Assembly (NCBI GenBank): GCA_026315105.1 | Contig: CM048744.1 | Coordinates: 902,329,094 to 902,393,093, forward strand | Direction of reading: 5' to 3' | From: Locusta migratoria | Taxonomy: Eukaryota; Arthropoda; Insecta; Orthoptera; Acrididae | DNA length: 64,000 nt | Translations under genes and position numbers: made by a program | The notes under the pieces: generated by a model | Database searches by the model: none | What the model was told of the DNA's origin: nothing | The model's input: only the letters and a program-made list of their open reading frames with translations | Part shown: in pieces, positions 44,272 through 54,545 of the stretch | Layout of the letters: each line of letters begins with the position of its first letter | Numbering within the stretch: position 1 is the stretch's first letter

Positions 44272-45479
44272 ACATTAGGTATTCCTGAAGTCGACTGTAA
44301 AAATTATTAACAGAAAATAATTTTTTTTTTCTAATTCCATGTATTTGAAGAGCTGAAACAATGCCCGCAATATGAGCAAGCAAAATTTGTCAGAGAAGCT
44401 CAGCATGTTTTTATTACGGTTATGGAATATGTAGAAAATTGGTTTAAGTGAACTGAATACTCTGGTTTGAATGTTAGCTAACAGTTAAATCTTGGAGAGT
44501 CCCTAAAATGGAGAACACGAGAAAATTATAGTTTATTTCAACATAAATATAAATTGTGACGATCCATTTTCTGAGATATGTTCACTGAGTGACGTCTTGC
44601 CATTCATAAAGGTCTTACCACACTCAAACATTTCCAACAAATGGTTGAAATATTTTAAAATATGAGTTTATAGCGCGAATTTTCAGTGTGATGTTAACTA
44701 TCTGAAGCACTGAAAGCGGAAATAGTGAAACCTGAACTATTTGTGAATTATAACCACCGCATGAAGTGAGCTGACTTTGCTGAATTTGTGAAATACGACA
44801 GTGGGAAGGAACTGGTTAAAGCAATTAAGTCAGAGGAGAAGTATAATTTTAAAGTATAACTGACAAAGAAACCAGAAATTGACTGGATCCAATTATGCAT
44901 CAGTATTGTATCATGTTGTAGCAGCTATGTAGTGTTTGAATAATAATTATTATCATAACGATAATACAAATTTTTGAGTTGTCTGGGGAGGAAGTAAAAT
45001 CACTCGAGAAACATACGTAATCAAGCATTCAGTCACTTTAAACTACAGTCAAGGAAGTGTACTCTGAACATGTACTAAGAATAGTTGTAATATAAGCCTG
45101 TAGTGTAATTTACCTTGACTAAAATGGCCAGGAATTACAAGACAGGATCAAAATATCATACGATGAAAACCTTACACGTCAGCGCTCCAGAAACCCACAC
45201 TAACATGGCTTCTGTGCAGCCCATTTGCAGCCTCTGGCAGCACCTCCTTGACATCCAGAAACGGTACCCCGCTCTACCCAGAATCCTCCCATCCACGTGT
45301 TTCAAATCAAATATTTAACACATTAAGTCATTTGTGAGGTAATCAGACGTTTGTAGCTGTTCTATCCATGACAATTACATTATGACTTGAAAAGGGTTTT
45401 GGTAATTCTCCCTGAGCAAGAATCAAGTAATGTTGTGAGCTCAATGGGTGACTTAGGTAAGATTATAAACTATGAGACG
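44272..45479. other. no recognisable feature
   Basis: About 1.2 kb AT-rich sequence without a supported element. Confidence 0.5.
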
Positions 45480-45916
45480 TTGTCGTTGTATTCTCCAGTA
45501 CGGATATTGGTTCGATGCAACTCTCCTACCCAGCCTAGGAGCCTCTTCATCTCCTCACACCAACGGCAGCACACATCCAATTTGAACCTATTCACGGTAT
45601 TCGTCTCTTGGTCTCCGTTTGCGATTTTCCCCTCACACACTTCCAACCAGTGCTAAATCGACGATTCCTTGATATCTCAGAATGTGCCATGCAAACCGAC
45701 CCATTCTTTTAGTCAAGATGTGGCAGAAAAATTTCTTCTCCCCAGTCCTGTTCAGTACTTCCTCATTAGTTAAGCGATCTTCCCACCTAATCTTCAGCAT
45801 TCGTATATAGCACCATATTTAAAAAGCTTCTCTCCTCTTCTTGTGTGAGCTATTTATCGTCTGTTTACTCCAGTACAAAGTAACGCATTACATATATTTC
45901 ACCGAAAATAAAAACG

Positions 45917-45973
<57 letters not shown>

Positions 45974-46162
45974 AAAGGCTTCCACTACTACATACATTAA
46001 TATTCGATGTTAACAAATTTGTCTTTTTCAGATACGCATTGACTGTCTGTGTTTTATATCATCTGCACTGTGAACATCGTATGTTATTTTACTGACCGAG
46101 TAATAAAACTCAGCCGCACAGTAATTGGCGCGTGGTCTAAGGCGCCAAGTTACGGAGTGCGC

Positions 46163-46273
46163 TGTCAATAAAATTCTTCCGGGTATGAGACCGCGTCGGC
46201 ATTTTATAAACTATACCGACGTTTCGGCCACTGTTGGAGGCGGCCTCCATCAAGGTCTGTGTCTGACTGCTGA
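46163..46273 (-). mobile_element. single-arm insertion of palindrome family H1
   Basis: 111 bp with exact 11-bp TSD acggagtgcgc (46152-46162 and 46274-46284). It carries one arm only (TGTCAATAAAATTCTTCC ... TATACCGACGTTTCGGCCAC). The minus-strand CTGATGA position reads TTGATGG here, so the core is degraded. The GAAACGTC end is intact. Confidence 0.85.
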
Positions 46274-46362
46274 ACGGAGTGCGCGTCTACTCCCGTCGGA
46301 GGTTCGAATCCTTCGTCGGTCATGATGGACGTGTGTTTTCTCAGCGTGAGTTACTTTAAGTA

Positions 46363-46586
46363 CAAACGTAGGCTTCCGCGGCAGTTGTCACTATCAATAA
46401 AATTCTTCTGGGTATGACACCGCGTAGTCATTTTATAAACTGTACCGACGTTTCGGCCACTGCTGCAGGCGGCCTTCATCAGTCAGACATAGACCCTGAT
46501 GAAGGCCGCCAGCAACAGTGGCCGAAACGTCGGTACAGTTTATAATATGACGACGCGATGTCATACCCAGAAGAATTTTATTGATA
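46363..46586. mobile_element. palindromic insertion with ribozyme-like motifs (H1)
   Basis: TSD gttactttaagta (46350-46362 and 46587-46599), exact over 13 bp. A 28-nt tail (46363-46390) precedes a 196-bp palindrome (CTATCAATAAAATTCTTCTG mirrored by CAGAAGAATTTTATTGATAG). On the right arm CTGATGA (46496-46502), one A, a stem GGCCGC/GTGGCC around an 8-nt loop, then GAAACGTC (46524-46531). The left arm has the same on the minus strand (46447-46482). No coding capacity. Confidence 0.85.
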
Positions 46587-47000
46587 GTTACTTTAAGTAG
46601 TTTGTAAGTGTAGGGGCCGATGGAACGAGAAGTTTGGTTCCTTAGATTCACAAACGTCTAGTTTGGACAAAGCTCATCTTCCACATTTATTGTCTCGTTA
46701 CCTTATCTAATTCCTTAAACATCGCCTCATTTTCTTCTACTACATTCCTTTACCCTAGTTTTGCTCTTTTAATGTCCATCTTATACGCACCTTTAAAATC
46801 ACAATCCATTTCGTTCAGATGCTTATCCAGATCCTATGCTGTCTCGGTCAGAATTACTCGTACAATGCCATCGTAAAACCGTCAAGTTTTTATTCCTTCA
46901 CCCTGAAAATTAATTCCGTCACCGAATTTATCTTTCCTATCATCCAAAGCTTGCTTAATGTACACATAGAAAAGCACTGGGGCAAAGCTACAACACAGTA

Positions 47001-47510
47001 GACTGAGGTATGTGGAAGTGTGCGTCGGCCCGTGAGACTTTCACGGGTATCCTAGTGATTACCCCTTTACCTCGTGGTATGAGGTAAATCCAGGATCCAG
47101 TCATGGACTTGACATTCACACTTAGCGAATTATTTGTAAAATAATGACTCAATAATTTCGATTGGGATACCAAATTCAAACTATCAAATCAAACGAAAAA
47201 ATTCTATTAAGAGGGAATAGAACTTGCAACCTCATTACGTCAAGAAATTCACGGTATTCAACTATTTACTATGTTTCGAATTTTTTGGAAGTGCTTTATA
47301 CTTGACAACGCTGCGAAATCTAATCTTTAAGGGAATTTTTTAAGCTTCTTTTAGAACGACGTCGCGTTACTTCAGATAGTTGACGTTCACTCAGCGTCAA
47401 ACGTTAAAGGAAACCTCTCCGAAAGGTACAAACGTGAATGCGACTGTTGGACTACAGATGAGATGATCACAGTTTAGTCTCAACCAGGTGACGATGTTTT
47501 CAGAAACAGG
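47001..47510. other. no recognisable feature
   Basis: No supported element or ORF. Confidence 0.45.
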
Positions 47511-47521
47511 AGAATTAGGTC

Positions 47522-47726
47522 ATAAAAAAAAAATTCAAATGTTTGTAAAGCTTATGGGACTTAACTACGGGGTCATCAGTCCCTAAACTTACAAACTACT
47601 TATGAACTACTTACGAACCAGGAAGGCACAAATATCCATGCCCGAGGGGGGATTCGAACCCCCGACCGTAGTGGCCGTGCAGACCATGACTGAAGCGCCT
47701 CAGTCCACCCGGCCACCGCGGCCGGT
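47522..47726 (-). mobile_element. tRNA-derived SINE (main family)
   Basis: Full-length inverted copy with A-rich junction. TSD agaat[t/a]aggtc at 47511-47521 and 47727-47737. Confidence 0.9.
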
Positions 47727-47737
47727 AGAATAAGGTC

Positions 47738-48098
47738 GAGTAGCTCTGTAATGGGGAACGAAATTTCCCGTGTCATTTTCAAAGGAACCTTCAAACAGCT
47801 GCCTTAATCGATTTGGGAACTGCAATAAGCTGCATGTCCGGGAGGATGGGTGAACCCCCATCAATAGTGCGAGCGCAGAGCCGCGGATACAGCGCTGCCT
47901 CCCTCGAACATTTCAGTCGTGAAGAGGTGGACAGGGACGACACGTATGAGGATTTAATAAGCGACGTGCCGAAATAACACCAAAAAGCCATCAATCCAAT
48001 TAACAGCACTCCAAAACCGGGGGCCTGAATAAAGCATTAAAGGAGAAGTGTTCGCCGGGATAGCTTGCTTCAAAAACGAAAAAGTCACGTACAGTAGC
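47738..48098. other. no recognisable feature
   Basis: 360 bp without a supported element. Confidence 0.4.
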
Positions 48099-48110
48099 TG
48101 ATGCGAAAGT

Positions 48111-49068
48111 ACTGTATTCATCGGGCAACCAGTCGAATTGATTCATTTTCTTGACAACACACCGCTGCGACTGTTATGAATTCTTTATTAAGAACAAACG
48201 ACCGGTTTCGCAAATTACATTTGCATCGTCAGGTGCTTATTTCTGTTAGGTCATAAACATATGTTACATGGGCTTTAAACTAGCTGATTCCCTCATTTAT
48301 CCGAAGTGTAACCTACTTGCCTACAAAGCGATCTGTAATATCCCCTTTGTCAAAAATGTGGGGCCGGCCGCGGTGGCCGAGGGGACTAAGGCGCTCCAGT
48401 CACGGTCTGCACGGCCACTACGGTCGGGGGTTCGAATCCCCCCTCGGGCATGGATATTTGTGCCGTCCTAGTTCGTAAGTAGTTCATAAGTAGTTTGTAA
48501 GTTTAGGGACTGATGACCCCGTAGTTAAGTCCCATAAGCTATACAAACATTTGAACATTTGAAAAATGTGGGGCTCCGTCAAATATGTATTAAAAACGGA
48601 ATAAAACCCCATACCTAAAACAGTAAATTTTTATCAGCCAATGACCTCATTCTGACATAAAACATTACACTGAGACAGGTACTCATCATAATAGCCGCGT
48701 CAGGGGGTACAAGAAGTACACTGACAGTTTTTTAATCTTCATTTACCCCCTGACACGTCTTTTATGCTGTGTCATATCAGATGTAGGCCATTGGCTGATG
48801 AAAATTTACAGTTTTAGGTATGGGACATTATTCAGTTTTTAATACATATTTGACGGAGCCCCATTTTTTGGACAATCTTATAGGATTTTTAGGCAATTTG
48901 GTTACACTTCCGATAAATGATGGAGAGCAGCTAGTTTAAAGTCCACGTAACATATGATTATGACCTAAATAAAATAAGCACCTGATGATGCAAATTTAAT
49001 TTGCGAAACCGGTTGTGTGTTCTTAATAAAGAATTTATAACAGTCGCAGCGTTGTGCTGTCAAGAAAA
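48111..49068. mobile_element. palindromic insertion with ribozyme-like motifs (H2)
   Basis: TSD tgatgcg[a/c]aagt (48099-48110 and 49069-49080). A 32-nt tail precedes an imperfect palindrome of ~930 bp (TCATTTTCTTGACA mirrored by TGTCAAGAAAATGA). Right arm plus strand: CTGATGA (48982-48988), one T, hairpin GCAAAT-TTA-ATTTGC (48990-49004), GAAACCGGT. The left arm carries the same on the minus strand (48201-48232; CTGACGA, T, GCAAAT-GTA-ATTTGC, GAAACCGGTC). Inner blocks (GGGGCTCCGTCAAATATGTA) also mirror. A SINE interrupts the left arm. No ORF. Confidence 0.82.
48364..48561 (+). mobile_element. tRNA-derived SINE nested in H2
   Basis: Full-length, intact A and B boxes. TSD aaaaatgtgggg (48352-48363 and 48562-48573), exact 12 bp within the left arm of the palindrome. 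Confidence 0.93.
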
Positions 49069-49080
49069 TGATGCGCAAGT

Positions 49081-49739
49081 GTCGGGAGAGGAAAGACCAT
49101 CCTAAAAGCTTTACATATACTAAAAGGAGACATAGGAATACTTATGAGGTACATGAATAAAAGTATATTTTCAAATATTTTACTTCCGTGTTTCCTAAAG
49201 AAAATTTTGTTGCATACATATCATATTTAATCGTGGAAAGATGTACATACTGTACTAGTACCTTCTGGTTATATTGAGAAATGATGCTCCAGCTGTTTCT
49301 GTGCGTGAAAATATACCATGTAAATATCCGGCTGGAGTCAGTTCATTCTGTGCCCTTGCAGGTGTGTGAGAAGTCCTTAACAAATCGTCGCCGAGTTCAA
49401 AACTTTTTTAATCAACACTCTACGTCCTGAGACACCACTAAGCAGCATTTTCAATACAGAAAAATGATAAATTGTTTATTATTACTTTATTTAGATTTTA
49501 GCCGCTGGCATTTTACGCGTTTTCTGCTTAATGCCAGTATATTTACAAAAAGGGTGGCCGGAAAAGTCGGGGTCGTATTGTTAAAGGAGATTTTCAAAGT
49601 GTTACGCCATTATTTCCTCAGTATATACCGCAGTACGTCCCTTAGACCTGCAGCGATCATTCTACCTACTTTCCCGAATTATTCACGCAAGCTATCCATT
49701 GGATGAATTGGTCACTGATCCTCTAACAATGAAGTCGTC
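49081..49739. other. no clear feature
   Basis: AT-rich. 49540-49710 may be an unrecognisable upstream extension of the LINE that follows; not supported firmly. Confidence 0.35.
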
Positions 49740-51166
49740 GCAATGCCTACAACAGTGAGGCCACACAATGTGCTGAATTTTATGATGGTTTTAATGTTAG
49801 GAATTTTTCGCTTTACCCCAAACTCGATACGAAGCTTTGCTAGTTGCTCTATGAAGACGATAACAGGCTCACAACCACTATCCATTATTTCACTGACGTC
49901 AATTTGCAGCAGGGTTTTGGAACATATCCTGTATTCAAATATGAATTATCTCGAACAGAATGATCTATCGACCCGAGGTCAACACGGATATAGAAAATAT
50001 CGTTCATGCAAAACGGAACTAGCTCTTTACTTACACGAAGTGATGAGTGCTATCGACAAGGGTTCGCATTTGCAAATACGATTCCGTATTTCTTGATTTC
50101 CAGTATGCTTTTCACACCATACCGCACAAACGGCTTTCAATCAAATTGCGTGGTTATGGTATATCGTCCCAAATCTGCAAGTGGATAGGTGATTTCCTGT
50201 CAGAGAGGCCGCAGTTTGTAGTAATCGATGTTAAAGTATCGACTAAAACAGAGGTGATATCGGGCCTTCCACAGGGTAGTGTTATTGGTCCTCTGCTGTT
50301 CCTTATTTACATAAACGGTTTGGGAGAAAATCTAAGAAGCTCTCTTAGGTAGTTTGCATATGACGCCGTCATTTACCGTCTAGTAAAATCATCTGAAGAT
50401 CAAACCCAACTGCAGAACGGTCTGAATAAGATATCACTGTTGTGTAAAAATTGGTAATGACTCTAAATAATGAGAAGTGTGACGTCATCCACATGAGTAC
50501 GAAAAGAAATGTGTTTGTTTACAAGATAAATCAATCAAAAGGTAAACTCCACAAAATACCTAGGAATTACAATTACTTCAGATATAAACTGAAAAGAACT
50601 TGTAGTAATGTCGTTGGAAATGGGAACCAGAGACTGCGTTTTATAGGCAGAACCCTTAAAAGATACAACAGAACTACTAAGCAGACTGCACAGACTTCGC
50701 TTGTCCGTCCTTTTTCATGTATTGCTGCCCAGTGTGGGATCCTTATCAGGTGGGTTTGACGGAGGACATCGAAAGAGTCCAAAGAAGAGCAGCTCGTTTC
50801 GTATTGTCACGATACAGGGGAGATAGCGTTACGGAAATGATACAGGATCTGCGATGGGAATCATTAGAACAACGGCGCTTATCGCTGCGGCGTGGGTTAC
50901 TGACGATACTCCAATCGCCAACATTCTCCTACGAATGCGAAAATATATTGTTGACTCCCACTTACACAGGTAGAAATGATCATCAGACTAAAATACGAGA
51001 AATGAGAGCTGGAACGGAGAGATTCAGGCGTTCTTTCTTTCCGCGCGCTGTTCGAGAATGGAATGGGAGATAAATAGAATAAAGTGGTTCGATGAACCCT
51101 CTGCCCGGCACTTGAATGTGATTTGCAGAGTATCCCGTGTAGATGTACATGTAAATATAGATGTAG
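49740..51166 (+). pseudogene. CR1/L2-like LINE, 5'-truncated, frameshifted
   Basis: This copy reaches further 5' than the 10.6 and 15.6 kb ones. It has QPLSIISLTSICSRVLEHIL (early RT block), NDLSTRGQHGYRKYRSC, then, after frame changes, FLDFQYAFHTIPHK at the first catalytic block (the Asp before F survives, the usual K is Y). SGLPQGSVIGPLLFLIYING and FAYDAVIY follow, where the ADD motif reads AYDA. The C-terminal end is WDPYQVGLTEDIERVQRRAA, FFPRAVREWNGR and a GATGTAGA tail. Frameshifts and lost catalytic residues make it dead. The same subfamily appears inverted at 63.55 kb. Confidence 0.85.
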
Positions 51167-51719
51167 ACTAGCCAGTCTAAAACAGTATAGGGAAACTACT
51201 CACAAATTTTATTTCAAAACTTCGTCTAACTGACAAGTGTTCTCCCAGTGCAACATCTGCCGTGACACGTGACCAAGCTTGTCCAAGTTGCAGGACAGGG
51301 CCAGCCAGAGTCATTATTGACTGCCGATTCAAAAGTCAAGCCACCTTCTGGCGTCTGCGGTGAATCTACTGACGTTTCGATGACACCATTTAAGCCAGTA
51401 GCATACACTCACGAATGATCCTGTATGCAACTGCTGAAGGACTCTGAGGTGCAAGAGTCAGTTCGTTTCAGCCTTGGTACGGAACAGACGCACTCTAGAG
51501 GTCCAGCCTCTGTGTGGTAAGAACGGCCTCATGCTGTCCGGTCACGCCTAGCGGCTGTTCAGTATCACCCACCAACTGTGGGAACCGTAACTGTTACCTT
51601 TTCCGTTTTCTAATCCGCTAACTTAGAATGGCACTCATTCGTTGCATCCGACTTCAGCGAGATTCCCACAATGTATCCCGTACTTTCAGAATATAGTTAA
51701 CATTAACTTGAATGCTATC

Positions 51720-51982
51720 TTTTATTTATCAGCCAATCGTCGCGGGTTCAAAATCCGGTCGGACCTAGGATTTTTTCAGTCTGCACTTTAACCCATCCTT
51801 CACCTCTCAACGATGTGAGGAGTCGCCAGAAACGACACGTGGTTCGGATTCCACGTTAAGCTGTAGGTCCCCTATCCCCGGTTGGATAACTGGAGTAGGC
51901 TAGGGACACACGCAAGTCGACGAAGTGGCGTCCAATTGAAAGATTTGCACCAGGCCAATGAGCCACACGAAATTATTATTAT
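51720..51982 (+). mobile_element. SINE with tRNA-like B box (family E)
   Basis: CGCGGGTTCAAAATCCGGTC resembles a B box. The body has AGTCGCCAGAAACGACACG, CCCCGGTTGGATAACTGG and CCAATGAGCCACACG, ending in an ATT repeat. The 3' part recurs at 11605-11757. The A box is not clear, so the 5' end is approximate. Confidence 0.65.
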
Positions 51983-52381
51983 TATTTCCCCTTTCTAGGG
52001 GGGCCACAAGTCTTCACCGCTTCGCCTTCCATCTAGACTACGCGTCCAACCCATCTTATTTGTATAGGTGTGGGATGGGTTGTACTATTTTCGTATCAAC
52101 CGTTTGATGAAGGTTAAGTGCTGTACAGTTTTTTCTGTTTATTATAGTGTAGGAATCGTCTTAGTAGGACTATAATGGTCTGTCGGAGATGCATAGATTT
52201 AACGGATATCCATACTGAGGAGACAACCATAAATTCGCTGGAATATAATAAGTTCTGTGTCTCCTAAAACATTTGGATCTTGTGACATGACACTTGAAGC
52301 TGCCGCTTAATTTATATAACAAAACGCAAGTTTAGAGTCTCCTCCCCCCCCTCCCCCTCGCCAGACGCCCACGGCATTAGC
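51983..52381. other. no recognisable feature
   Basis: 400 bp without a supported element. A C-rich patch lies at 52344-52360. Confidence 0.4.
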
Positions 52382-52385
52382 TTAA

Positions 52386-53336
52386 CCCTTAGCTTCCCAG
52401 GTCATTTTTGTGTCACACTTTGTCCCAGGTGCGGTCTGAGAGACCACAATTTTTAAGTAATCATTAATCGTCCTGATTGTTATCCAAGTGAACTAATTCA
52501 ATTTATTACGCAAAAGGCTACTTTTATCTACTTAAATTCTGCAAAATTAATGTATTTAAAAATGTATTTTATGAAATATATATATTCAAACGTAAAACTG
52601 CAGTAAATGGATTTAACACTATATTATTTTATTATCACTGTAAAAAGTCAAATACTCTGGCCTTTAAATTTTACTTTGTGCCATTTTTTTATTCTTTACT
52701 ATTCATTTAATGGTAAAAACATAAGAAAGTCTCCAATAAAATCACCAAAATAAGAATTTCACTATTGCTTTGTTGGTAACTTTTGTCTTTTCAAACGTTT
52801 TCTCTGCACTCTATGTAAATTTTGTTAGAACACTCAAGGTAGGTGGGCTTCTTGCAACAGTGGCAAACATAACACAACTTTCTATTCTTTTTTGGGTCAC
52901 AGTGGAGCATATTCTACGTTTCACAGGTGCCAATACAATTTCTTCTTCACTTTCACACTATTCTGAGTCTGAATTACGTTCACTTTGAATCTCATAGTCA
53001 CTGTCTGATCCCAAATCAGTTTCTGAATGGTCTTCAAACCATTTGAAAACAGTATTCTCAAAATGAGGGACTGTAGCACCCACAGTAGAGGAAGAGCTCG
53101 GTGCAGAATCCATAACACCAAGGTCCCGGTGCGGTCTCATAGATCGCTAGCACAGAAAATGATGTGATAATATTGCTCCGACTGGCGTTAACGTGGCTAC
53201 TGATAATGGAAAATAGTGCAGGTGTTGGAAGCAATGATTACACAACGCTGTGTTATCCTTCCCCACCCCTGTCCATCAAAAATTGAATAACAATAACCGT
53301 TTGCGGTCTGTGAGACCACACCTGAGACGTTAAGGC
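52386..53336 (-). mobile_element. piggyBac-like element, internally deleted
   Basis: TTAA flanks both ends (52382-52385 and 53337-53340). The left end CCCTTAGCTTCCCAGGT and the inverted right end GCCTTAACGTCTCAGGT pair, and each is followed by a TGCGGTCT...AGACCACA palindrome. The 951-bp element retains only the two ends of a transposase reading frame. It is a non-autonomous deletion derivative. Confidence 0.85.
52770..53140 (-). pseudogene. piggyBac transposase termini
   Basis: Starting at 53140 on the minus strand, MRPHRDLGVMDSAPSS leads into a Ser/Asp/Glu-rich stretch (DLGSDSDYEIQSERNSDSE), typical of piggyBac N-termini. About 120 bp downstream another frame reads CYVCHCCKKPTYLECSNKIY, the cysteine-rich C-terminal finger (52870-52790). 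The DDD catalytic core between them is deleted. Family knowledge: this enzyme excises precisely at TTAA. Confidence 0.75.
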
Positions 53337-53355
53337 TTAAGACTTATTAAATATT

Positions 53356-54092
53356 CAGAATGAAACTTTCACTCTGCAGTGGAGTGTGCGCTGATGTGAA
53401 ACTTCCTGGCAGATTAAAATTGTGTGCCGGAACCGGGACTCGAACCTGGGACCTTTGCCTTTCGCGGGCAAGCGCACTACCGACTGTGCTATCCCGACAC
53501 GACTCACGATGCCGCCTCACAACTTTACATCCGCCAGTACCTCGCCTCCTACTTTCCAAACTTCACAGAAGCTCTCCTGCGAACCATGCAAGACTAGCAC
53601 TCCTGGAAGAAAGGATATGGTGGAGACATGGCTTAGCCACAGCCTAACGGATGTTTCCAGAATGAAACTTTCACTCTGCAGCGGACTGTGCGCTGATATG
53701 GAACTTCCTGGCAGATTAAAATTGTGTGCCGGAACCGGGACACGAACCTGGGACCTTTGCCTTTAGCGGACAAGCACACAATTTTAATCTGCCAGGATGT
53801 TTCATATCAGCGCACAGTCCGCTGCAGAGTGAAGTTTCATTCTGGAAACATCCCTTAGGCTGTGGCTAAGCCATATCTCCACCATATCCTTTCTTCCAGG
53901 AGTGCTAGTCTTGCATGGTTCGCAGGAGAGCTTCTGTGAAGTTTGGAAAGTAGGAGGCGAGGTACTGGCGGAAGTAAACTTGTGAGGCGGCATCGTGAGT
54001 CGTGTCGGGATAGCACAGTCGGTAGTGCGCTTGCCCGCGAAAGGCAAAGGTCACAGGTTCGAGTCCCGGTTCCGGCACACAATTTTAATTTG
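53356..54092. mobile_element. inverted composite of a tRNA-headed repeat
   Basis: Two minus-strand copies (53356-53660 full, 53661-53773 partial) meet a plus-strand copy (about 53774-54092) head to head. All carry a tRNA-like part (GGGATAGCACAGTCGGTAGT as A box, GGTTCGAGTCCCGG as B box) and ATTTTAATCTGCCAGG arms. A single 9-bp TSD ttaaatatt (53347-53355 and 54093-54101) encloses the whole unit. Confidence 0.78.
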
Positions 54093-54104
54093 TTAAATAT
54101 TGGT

Positions 54105-54480
54105 GCCCGGTGTGCAAGCGGAGCGTTGTATTTGTGAGGACGTGTTCTTGCGCGTGTGGCCCATTAAGAGGCAGCGCGGCGGCCTGAGCCACGGCGGCAG
54201 CTGCGTCCGACGGGCGTTAGCCGCCGAGGGCGCTGCCCTTTGTTCCGGCCGCCATTCACAACAACAACAACAACAACAACAGCGACCCGTCGCCCGTGAA
54301 ACGCGAGCCGCCGCGCGGTCGGTGAGACACCGCGCCGCGCCGCACGCAGTCCCAGGAGGCGTGATTCCCTGCCGCAACGATCCCCACCCCCTCTCCTGAG
54401 AGTCGCTGCTATTCAGGAGTCATTTCAGCTCCCTGAAAGGGGTGATGCACGCGTTGTTATCAACGTAATGGCTGCGCCCA
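54105..54480 (+). other. CpG-rich stretch with (CAA)n
   Basis: About 375 bp of high GC and dense CpG in an AT-rich window, with a CAACAACAACAACAACAACA run at 54259-54281. The overlapping ORF (from TTG at 54100, 99 codons, eight-Gln run) is compositionally biased. It could be a host promoter or 5' exon, or part of an unrecognised element. No splice or TATA signal can be fixed. Confidence 0.4.
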
Positions 54481-54545
54481 GAATTTAGCGAAGAAAGTCA
54501 AGTCTTCTGAACGGCTTACCCCCGACATACAATTCCGAAAAGAAA

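Larger units (their letters stand above)
46113..46668 (+). mobile_element. SINE with third head type, carrying two insertions
   Basis: The head (AGTAATTGGCGCGTGGTCTA) is split by the 46163-46273 insertion and resumes to the B box GGTTCGAATCC. The body and tail (GAGTTACTTTAAGTA, GTTTGTAAGTGTAGGGGCCG) are split by the 46363-46586 insertion. Likely TSD aaa[a/g]ctca at 46105-46112 and 46669-46676, inside the RTE relic. Confidence 0.75.
45480..47000 (-). pseudogene. RTE/BovB-like LINE relic, interrupted
   Basis: The minus-strand 3' part (45480-46112) aligns by eye with the 35952-36912 copy (CTCCTCATTAGTTAAGCGAT, ACCTAATCTTCAGCATTC). The part upstream of the insertion (46669-47000) includes the primer-grip side (TCGTTACCTTATCTAATTCC, CAGATCCTATGCTGTCTC). 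It is interrupted by a SINE at 46113-46668. A 55-A homopolymer (45917-45971) has expanded inside it. Many frameshifts; dead and older than the 35.9 and 39.2 kb copies. Confidence 0.8.
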
